Of a stretch of 64,000 bases of DNA, positions 56,791 to 64,000 are shown piece by piece. The stretch comes from Iris pallida. Taxonomy: Eukaryota > Streptophyta > Magnoliopsida > Asparagales > Iridaceae. Position 1 is the first letter of the stretch. Each line of letters opens with the position of its first letter. The position numbers were made by a program, and so were the translations under genes. The notes beneath the pieces were generated by a model. That model did not search any database. It was not told the DNA's origin and saw only the letters and a program-made list of their open reading frames with translations. The DNA lies in the NCBI GenBank assembly GCA_029216955.1, contig JANAVB010002199.1, positions 14,817,417 to 14,881,416 on the forward strand, in the 5' to 3' direction.

Positions 56791-57085
56791 TTCATCAGCA
56801 ACTCATCATTTTCGACTAAGTTGTCAAAATCGAAATAATAGTATTCAATATATTCTGCCACGTCCATATTACCTCTGAGCAGATATAATGAATATAATTA
56901 TTTTCTACAAGAAATATATCATGTCTTGCACCTCTGAATATATTTTCTATCTCTATTATTTATATCTGAATAAGATATGCAATAAATAATGGAGCTACAA
57001 CAAAAATGTCTTTTATTTATCCAAATGTGAGGCATTACAGAAAATGCATCAATAGTGACAAACACAAAAATACAAAAAGTCATAA

Positions 57086-57900
57086 TCAAGAAGGAGGGAT
57101 AATCAGATTGTCAATTTGCTGCTTCAGTGTCTGCAGCTCTTCTTCGTGAGTTGATGCTACTATCTTTCTCGCTTCCTCCATCCCGCTTTCTTCATCAAAA
57201 ATGGGCATATCCACTGTCCGGCGGGTGATTTCTGCACCATGGGTTGTCTCATACTCATTCCTCTCTTCAATTAAAGTATTGAATTGTTCAATCACCAGTT
57301 GGTGATTAACAGTTTCTTCTTCAAACTCTTGTTGGAGGCGAGTAATTTCTGCTTTCAGCTCAGCAAGTCGTCGTCCTTTGCTTTCAGCCATTAACGTAAC
57401 TGATTCTATTTTAGAATTGTACTCAGCTAATTTTGCAGAATGAGCCTCTAACAGATTTTGAAGGGTTAACCTTTCCATATCAGCAGCTTGAGCCAGTCGC
57501 TTAAATTCAGCCTGTACTAAAGAATCTATATCCTTCTTCTTAAGCTCCTTGTACCTCTTGATGGAGACTTCTAATTCGTTCAAAATGTGTTCAAGGAGAG
57601 TGGCCTGAGCTTCGTCTCCTTGGTCTCTTATGGCTCTTATTAAGAAAGAAGTTGGCTTCCTAACCATAATGAAGTCAGCCCCTTCTTTCTCTATCATTTT
57701 ATGGACAAGAGATCCCAGCGACTCGAAGAAGCATCTGGTAAAAGATTGGACAACTTGTTGATTGATGGCCAAAGTTCCAGGAGTCGCTGCTACACCTATT
57801 GAGGATGGGATAGCAGGTTGCTCGATTCTTTGTGGTTGGACAACAGGCTCTTTAAATAAAGGAGCCAGAGTAGAACTGGTCGCTCCTCCTGTTTGATCCT
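57086..57900 (-). CDS. Antisense PMD gene, last exon (coiled coil)
   Basis: Acceptor ctattgcag|aggatc; 815 bp to the stop after NLIIPPS. A Pro/Gln-rich start (KEPVVQPQRIEQP) is followed by about 200 residues with heptad-like Leu/Ile/Glu/Lys spacing. It may mediate oligomerisation. Confidence 0.7.
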
Positions 57901-60900
57901 CTGCAATAGTAAAATTGTTATTTTGTTAATTGTTTGCTGATGAACAAGAAGATCAAAAAAGAACAAATCTTACCTTGGTTTGGTCTAACAACAAGTGCAT
58001 CCCTTGCTGGAATGGACTCTCTTTGAACAGAAGTAGCCTCAGCTGCAACAGCCTGGCTACTGCCCGCTTCCGAACTGCAAGATAAGTGATGACTACTACT
58101 GACCACCACAGTTGGTATGGGCACCATAGCCAGGTCTATTGGAGGTGTTGGCAGAGTCTCAAGATCTGTAAGAATTACAAATGAAGATATTAATCATCAG
58201 TCTATTTTTAAAGAAGATTGCTAGATCTCATTTTATACCTTGAGGGTCGGTGGCGGGATTTTCTTTCAGCACGCCTTCATCGGCTACTTCTTCATGAGAT
58301 ATTTCTATCTCAACATTTTCAACAGGATTTTCAGCAGATGCCTCCGCTTCAATATCCTTTTTAGGATCTGAAATATCATCGGCAGTATCAAGAGATATAT
58401 GTTCTTCGTTATCCTTTTCAGGATCTTGTATATACTCATCAACATTTTCAGTCGAAGAACTCTCTTCGTCTTTTTCTTCTTCTACTGCTGCATTCCCACT
58501 GTTAGTGGCGGTCTGATCTTCCTGCAGGCTATAACTGCAATCCTCCAAAGCTGTAATCATTTCACGGTCTTCTTCTTCACGAAGAGTCCTGGGAGTAAGA
58601 GGAGGTTGAGTTGTCTCCACGACAGGTGAATGAGGTTGTACAATATTTTGTCCTTCCTCTAAGATGTTTTCTCCAGGTTTTTCAACCTCAGTTCTTGGGA
58701 TAAGATCTCCCCTCTGTTCATTCTCTTCAAGAGTCTTGCTCCCAGATTCAGAAACAGGTGTGGGAGATGCCATTAGAATTCCTGCTGCAGCATCTACTGA
58801 AGTCAAGAGTTGTCTAGAAGAAGATTCTTCCAAAACTCTTCTGGTGACTACTCTCTTCTTTCTGTGTAGAGGTCTGACAGGACTCTCTACATTTACTGGC
58901 TCTGCTTGTTTCTGTACAGAAGTTGGTGTAGCGACAGCTTCTTGATGTATCTCGGCCAATTGCCGAGATTGGGATCTTGTAGTGACCTTTTCGGAAGAAA
59001 GATCTAGTATCAATTTCTTCTTTGCTGCGGGAGCAGGAGGCTCCTCTCTTCTTCTTTTCTTCGCTGGAGATCTACCCACTCTCAGAGAAATACGCATTGC
59101 TGTGTTTACTTCTTGAGGGAACATCATATCCCTCGAAACTTCTAAAGGAGCATCGACCGGCTCGTGCACCTCTTTATTTACAGGGATCGATGGAGCAATC
59201 CTTCCTCTCCTCAATCTTGTTGCAGTAGAGAAACTATCTGCGAGATTAAAATTCTCGGCAAAAGTATTCGCGGATGTGTAAAATATAGAATATGTGAAGA
59301 GCATCCGAGGACCCTGGGGAGTACTCCTTGCTGGCATTGAAAATGTGGCTTTTGTATCACGGGCATTATAATAAGCCCAAGCTCTAGCCCCGTCTATCAA
59401 GTAACCTTTGCCTTGGAGGCAAGTAATTGCGTTCCCTACATGGAACTGATCATACCCAAACTGCCGAGCAAATCGGCTGGAAAGATATGGTTCTAAATAG
59501 CACTCTTCTTCGAACCGATAAACCAGATGTGATGGTCGAATTGTCTTCAACCATTCAAAGGCAGTACGGGTCAGAGGTTGCATCTTCGAATCCACCATAT
59601 TTGTGGGCATTTGATCATACCCAGCAGGGAAAGGAGCACAACAGAAGTTCCATCCTCTATTCAGATTCAAAACGAATCTACACTCACTCAAAGAAGTGTA
59701 TTTCCATTTTCCTTCAGAATATCTTCGGAGAAAACTGCCATCAACTGGTCCCATGTCGGGGTCCATTAAGGTTGGATAGTGAAGAAGTAACCATCCAAAT
59801 AAATATATGGCAATTCCAAGCGAGGGAACTCTTTCTCTCCCTTCGCCTTCAGCATCAAATTGACGTATAAACGAAGACTGGCGTTTAGCTTGCAGGTCAT
59901 TGCTGATAACAAGTCCATCTTATAACCGAAGACTAACTTGACAGCAGCAAACAGAACACCGCGGTGAAAACGATCCACGGTACTGGATCCGGAAACCACA
60001 AACCTCCGAAGCCAGTATGTTAGGAATCCTGCCAGTTGTGCTTCTTCGGACATGGGTCTATAACCCATTCTTAAATAACTCTCCAAATTGTCCCCTCTCT
60101 TCAAAGGAGGATATTCATGATCATCTTTCACCTCTTTATCAAAGTAACCACTCTGTTCCATCAGTTTTATAACCTCTGCATTGCTCAAAGGTTTGAAGAA
60201 GGTAGGATAGCATTTGTCGGTCTCCTTGGTCTTCTTCTCTTCTATATGGTTGAGAAACAGATATGGTAACCATTTTGAAGAGTAACAAGTGTTGGCGGTA
60301 GCACTCTTGTAATATAGAGAACAGATTTTGTAATGGCATAATAGTTCTTCGAACACTGCCACCATCTCTGCATTCTCTTTTCGGAGCTTGTCCAGCTCAT
60401 CATTTGTCGGTACATACTCCTTATACAAAGCATCTGCCATGGGCAAGTATGAGATATACTTCATCTCGTGGAGTACAAAGCCCATCTCTCCACCTGGGGT
60501 CATGAAGGTTTCCATCCTATAGTTGTACCTCTCAGCTAAGGCTAAAAATATATGAGGATTGGGAGCAAATCCGTATATAGTGGCATGCACTGTTTGATAT
60601 AGATCAATCTGTTGGAGTCTGTCTTGGAAAGTTGTCAGAATCCAATTTGCAATATAGCTCCATCGTTTGTAGTCTGGATTCACCAATCCAGTCATTCTGA
60701 TGTCTTGTTCGGGATATTTTCCTTCAGCCTTCGCAAATTCATTTGCGAATATTGGTGTTCTAACAGGCATCAGCATAGAAGAGTTCTCTGGTGGAATGCA
60801 TCTAGGTCTCAACCCTCTCAACAAGCAGCTATATCTATCAGAGGAGCTATAAAACATATCCCTCTTGTTTGGCCCTTTCTTTACGAAGATTTTTCCTGCA

Positions 60901-61764
60901 CGGGCATCCTGAAACAGAGTGATGTTCCACTCCATCTTCCTTGGGTAGCTCGCATGAGCGTACCGCGACAAAGGGAGGCAGCGAGCAATGTCTGGTATGA
61001 AGAATGATCTATCTTTCTGGTGAACTATTCTATCCTCCATTCTCGGCCTAGGCTGAGAGACTTTCTCAAAGGCGTCACCGAACAGGAACAAGGGTTTCTT
61101 ATGAATTACAGCATCCGCTGACTCTAGGGGCTGTCCATTCATTAAACACATTAAAGTCTCATTATCCTGGGAGATCAGTATAGCCTGACGGGAGACCGGC
61201 AGATCGTACTGAGGATAGTGAACGTGAGACAGATCTTCTTTATATTCAGACTCTGAGAGGGTTCCCACAAAATGTTCATAATCCGGGTCTTCATTGACCT
61301 CAACTACATCAACAGACAGATAAAGACATTGGAGTGCGCAACCTCAGATTGCGCTGACATGACTTGCGCAAACAGATTGCACATCACAGAAGGATGCGCA
61401 AAGTGATAGTTTGTGCTGACAACCTGCGCAAAGCAATCGATTGCGCTGAATTCCTGTCAGCACAATTCAACAAGTTGCGCAGGAATGTCGCCTTCATAAA
61501 AATGAGGACTAACAGATTGATGCAACCAAAAACCCTAAAAAGGGTGGCGCAATATGAACTGATCTCTAAAAAGAGATGAGTTTCGAAGATCAAAGGAAGT
61601 CGAATCACCCTAAAAAGGGGTTTTCGATCGATTCAACTACCTCTCAGAGCGGGGTGCGCGGATTCGTGTCGAGATGCCCTCCGTGCAATTCTGTCAGATG
61701 ACTCGGCCAGAGCTTTTCCTTTCGCGGCGGCGGTGGCGGCAGCATTGGATCGTCGTGGTGCCAT
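57086..61764 (-). CDS. Spliced antisense gene in element C: PMD-like protein with acidic/coiled-coil tail
   Basis: On the minus strand, exon 1 (61764-61641) encodes MAPRRSNAAATAAAKGKALA. Exon 2 starts at 61303 and runs to about 59766. After a one-base shift the frame continues 59766-58239. Then come exons 58165-57974 and 57900-57086. All four introns/junctions tested have GT-AG and consistent phase. The first long part ends with a plant-mobile-domain-like block (SEEAQLAGFLTYWLRRFV, LLSAMTCKLNASL, YIYLDGYFF). The middle is acidic (EEEKDEESSSTENVDEY). The last exon is a coiled coil (RLAELKAEITRLQQEFEEE). PMD proteins take part in silencing or gene control in plants and recur in transposons. The single break is at 59766-59768, where TAA overlaps a new ATG (TAATG). 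Confidence 0.75.
57974..58165 (-). CDS. Antisense PMD gene, small Ser-rich exon
   Basis: Acceptor cttacag|atcttg and donor accaag|gtaaga; 192 bp entering and leaving in phase 1. It encodes ETLPTPPIDLAMVPIP and a Ser/Ala-rich stretch. Confidence 0.7.
58239..59766 (-). CDS. Antisense PMD gene, continuation after the frame break
   Basis: The frame opens MDPDMGPVDGSFLRRYSEGK and continues with WNFCCAPFPAGYDQMP and a basic stretch (PAKKRRREE, nuclear-signal-like). A long acidic Ser/Glu-rich segment follows, to the donor cctcaag|gtataa. It is either downstream sequence of one protein broken by a one-base change or a second cistron. Confidence 0.65.
59766..61303 (-). CDS. Antisense PMD gene, exon 2 (N-terminal and PMD-like part)
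   Basis: The acceptor gttgatgtag|ttgagg joins exon 1 in phase. About 512 codons follow (SHVHYPQYDLPVSRQAIL, RSFFIPDIARCLPLSRY, LVNPDYKRWSYIANWIL). The apparent start at 61268 is a GTG inside the frame, not a true start. The frame closes at 59766 with IQP and a stop; the next frame opens on the overlapping ATG. Confidence 0.7.
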
Positions 61765-62034
61765 GACAATCGTCGGAGGAGGAGAACAGTAAGGGTTGGG
61801 AGATTTTCTTCTCAAGAGTTCGAAAGATTGCAAAGTAAAGAAATGAAAACGAAGAGATGTGTATTTATAGTTTTTGAAATACAAAACGGATGCCTCGGAT
61901 TGCGCCTAAAATTGTGATCTTTTCGCTTTGTGCAGACAGCTCAGCATCATGCGCAAAGTGATTCAACATTCAAAAATTCAAAGTATTTCGAAATTTTGAA
62001 TAAAATCAACTTTCGAAAACTTTGAAGGGGATCT
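61330..62034. other. Element C: antisense promoter region and 3' end with polypurine tract
   Basis: It holds intron 1 of the antisense gene (61304-61640, with several tgcgca/ttgcgc motifs), exon 1, the promoter, and at 62021-62034 the polypurine tract tgaaggggatct directly before the 3' LTR. Confidence 0.65.
61861..61870 (-). promoter_or_regulatory. TATA box of the antisense PMD gene
   Basis: The minus strand reads CTATAAATAC, 97 bp before the ATG at 61764. With the donor and acceptors downstream it completes a normal plant gene layout reading against the retrotransposon. Confidence 0.65.
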
Positions 62035-62969
62035 TGTAGGTCCTAAAAAATCAAGTTGCATCAATCAACAATGTCAAAGAATCAATATATACATCATTTT
62101 GATGAATTGTGCAGGCAACAGATTGCGCAACAATCCGATTGCGTACACTGGTTTGCGCACACTTCCAATTACGCAGGCTGACGTGGCAAAAGTCATCATT
62201 ACCTGAATCAAATCAAATCTTTCTGACAACTGATATCACGGATAACGAGGAGACTGTTCGTTTTTGGCGCCGCACAGTGCTCGAAGGCGGCTGACAGATG
62301 GCAGCGCAATCCAGGATTGCGCAAACCAATCCTGTACAAACTGAGTCTGCTCAAACCATTCCTGCGCAGTCTGAGTCTGCGCAAACCAAACTCTGCGCAG
62401 TTCAGGTTGCGCATTCCACCAACATAACTGATAAAGTACATGTAGCATTCATGCCATTAATTGCTCATTACGTGGCAACTGTCTATGCACGATCATGCGC
62501 ATTTCAATCAAATGATGCCATGTGTCCCAGATAGTCGGCCCACGATCTAGTAATTGCCTGCGCAGTCCAATGCTGCGCAAACCAGTTGCTGCGCAAATCA
62601 TCTTGCACAGTCCAGAATAACTGAAAGTCAGTTATTTTTTAGAACTCTATAAATAGAGTTTCAAGTCTTCATTTCAAGGGAGATCAAGATCAGACATAAA
62701 GTTCAGAAATCAGAGAGTTCAGGAGTTCTTGCCGAAGTGCTGCTGCATTCTTCCGAGGCTTTTGCCTTCAACTTCCGAGGCTTTTGCCTTCAGTTTCCAG
62801 AGTTGTTCTCAACTTCAGAGGCTTCGTCTTCAAAAGTTCACATCGTCCAAGGGATAAAGCAATCGTCATCTAGATTGGATTCCTATAGTTGCAATTTTTC
62901 CAGAATTCTTGTAATCTTTATTACACAGTTTGTATCAATAAAGTTTTATACTTTTGTTTTTTGCAAACA
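62035..62969 (+). repeat. 3' LTR of element C
   Basis: 935 bp. Compared with the 5' LTR it has a 16-bp insertion (near 62130, duplicating a gattgcg unit) and about 28 substitutions, nearly all transitions, many within TGCGCA motifs. Confidence 0.93.
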
Positions 62970-63543
62970 CCGGCGTCTCCTGTATCCTGCATGCAGACTG
63001 TGGGGTTATCAGTACATTGTTATACACTGGTGGGGAGGCTAGCTCGCCCACAACGCCATCATTACCAAACACGTTCCATTTACTTTTGTGCATCTCTATC
63101 ATTCATTGTCTTTCTAATCTTGCCTTAGGATCAATTTTATGGCATATTGCATAACCTATCTCGTGTTGCAGAATTCAAGTGTCGCATAGAAAATATATGC
63201 ACGACTTACCCATACTTACCGTCCGGCCTTCCCTGTCCAAGTAAACCAAGTTAGACAACAATTCATGTAATAACATAATGTGGTACTTGGAAAACATTCA
63301 ATATCGAGTGCGTGTCCCTGCCTCGGGTCCTAGCGCATCGTAGGCGTATTCTTTAACTCATTGAACAAGTATTCTTGATCATGTGGTGTGTTACATTCAA
63401 GCCTGTTCAGGAGGTACTTGGTTCATTTAACTTAGACTACTTTGATTTCAATGCAAGGACTTGCACGTGGATTGCCACCAGCAAAGCCCCCTTATTCTAT
63501 ATGCACCGGTCGCTGGCATGACAAGCCATTTGGACATTTCTTC
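62970..63543 (-). repeat. LTR 2 of element B, second piece
   Basis: It starts with the second ccggc copy and matches 44590-45165 with about seven substitutions. It ends at ggacatttcttc, where the CACTA element begins. Confidence 0.9.
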
Positions 63544-64000
63544 CACTACACCAAAATGATAAATTAGGAACACTAGGTGTTTTTTATTTGGAACGCTTAT
63601 TTTCCATCCCTAGGTGCTGGAACGGTACAAAAGTGTTCCGAATCCTAAAAGTGTTCCTAATACATGTAATTTTAATTTTCAAAAATGTAATTTATTTAGG
63701 TACGCTTTTATGTCGTTGCAAATATGTTCCAAATTGAACTTGCACACATGTGCATCTCACGTGATCTATAAGAAAAACATCCAAGCCAACTAACCTTCAT
63801 TTCTTCCCTCAGATTCACAAATGCTCTCTCCCACTCTAACATGTTCTAATCCACAACCATCCAAAATTCTTCATAAACCCTAATTTCTCAACTCCAGCTC
63901 TAAATGTCGGCAATCCATCTCTTCCATGTCCTCCTCAATCCGAAGAAGAAAAAAAGAAGGTGCCACAAAGCTCCGGCTATGGTGATGCCTACGTACGCGG
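63544..64000. mobile_element. CACTA (EnSpm) element, left end, runs off the window
   Basis: It starts CACTACACCAAAATGATAAA directly after ttc in element B's LTR 2; LTR 1 continues uninterrupted at the same place. Subterminal repeats agtgttccgaa, agtgttcctaa and inverted aggaacacta lie at 63571-63660, as is usual for CACTA ends. Three-base duplications are expected; the right one is outside. From about 63780 the sequence resembles a gene leader (aaaccctaatttctc, several ATGs), which might be the element's own gene or a captured host piece. Confidence 0.85.

Larger units (their letters stand above)
49771..62969 (+). mobile_element. Element C: Tat-lineage Ty3/gypsy retrotransposon with antisense genes
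   Basis: A 13.2 kb element with 5' LTR 49771-50689, 3' LTR 62035-62969, and duplication ccggc on both sides. The order is leader ORF, decayed pol (RT, RNase H, second archaeal-type RNase H, integrase), then about 6 kb with two genes on the opposite strand. A second RNase H and antisense genes after pol are features known from Tat-lineage elements (Grande, RIRE2, Retand types). LTRs differ at about 28 positions, almost all transitions, plus a 16-bp insertion in the 3' LTR. No CCHC gag or DSG protease motif was found, so gag is lost or unrecognisable. Confidence 0.93.
44176..64000 (-). mobile_element. LTR element B: non-coding (LARD-type), split by two later insertions
   Basis: LTR 1 is 44176-46269 and the internal region is 46270-49350. 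LTR 2 starts at 49351, is cut at 49770 by element C, resumes at 62975, and is cut again at 63543 by a CACTA element. An initiator-Met primer site next to LTR 2 sets minus orientation. The expected left duplication is agtaa (44171-44175); its partner lies outside the window. LTR ends resemble those of element A (tgtcacgccccg, gatcgtcctcgct, ggcgtgatgccg, cggggcattaca), so A and B are related families. No gag or pol domain is readable. Confidence 0.9.

Noticed and set aside
61384..61608. Plus and minus open frames around 61364-61608
   Set aside because: They fall within intron 1 of the antisense PMD gene and consist of tgcgca-type repeats.

Overview
This is nuclear DNA of a flowering plant. The evidence is two spliced genes of plant-type families, dense nested plant retrotransposons (Tat-type Ty3/gypsy, chromovirus-related non-autonomous elements, an L1-type LINE), MULE, Tourist and CACTA DNA transposons, and a plant mobile domain. 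The species cannot be told from the sequence. No rRNA, tRNA, CRISPR or bacterial-type operon was seen.

Layout. 1-771: broken gag of a minus-strand Ty3/gypsy element. 2476-3110: a minisatellite and a G-run block. 4654-24180 (minus): the complete METTL14/MTB gene, a subunit of the mRNA N6-adenosine methyltransferase. Six coding exons join in frame to 1172 residues, plus a 5' UTR exon with a telo-box. Its fourth intron is 13.0 kb and holds a young, complete, non-coding LTR element (A, 9406-17021, 5-bp TSD). 26449-40320 (minus): an ATG8-interacting protein (ATI1/ATI2-like) gene of two coding exons split by an 11.4 kb intron. That intron holds two MULE-type elements (9-bp TSDs) and a 5'-truncated LINE (14-bp TSD), which is itself split by a TIR element. 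Both host genes look intact despite these insertions.

40900-64000 is almost all transposon: MITEs, a fused Tourist dimer, and the start of a plant-mobile-domain (PMD) gene whose 5' UTR intron is made of AACCCT-like hexamers. A second non-coding LTR element (B, from 44176) lies in that gene's next intron. B's second LTR is split by a 13.2 kb Tat-type element (C, 49771-62969, TSD ccggc) and then by a CACTA element (from 63544) that runs off the window.

Element C is the most unusual object. Its pol (RT, RNase H, second RNase H, integrase) carries three stops and a frameshift, and no recognisable gag is present. Between pol and the 3' LTR, on the opposite strand, lie two TATA-equipped genes. One is a 106-residue ORF. 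The other is a spliced five-segment gene encoding a PMD-like protein with a long acidic/coiled-coil tail. The LTR and both antisense genes use nearly the same TATA core, and a TGCGCA palindrome recurs through the element.
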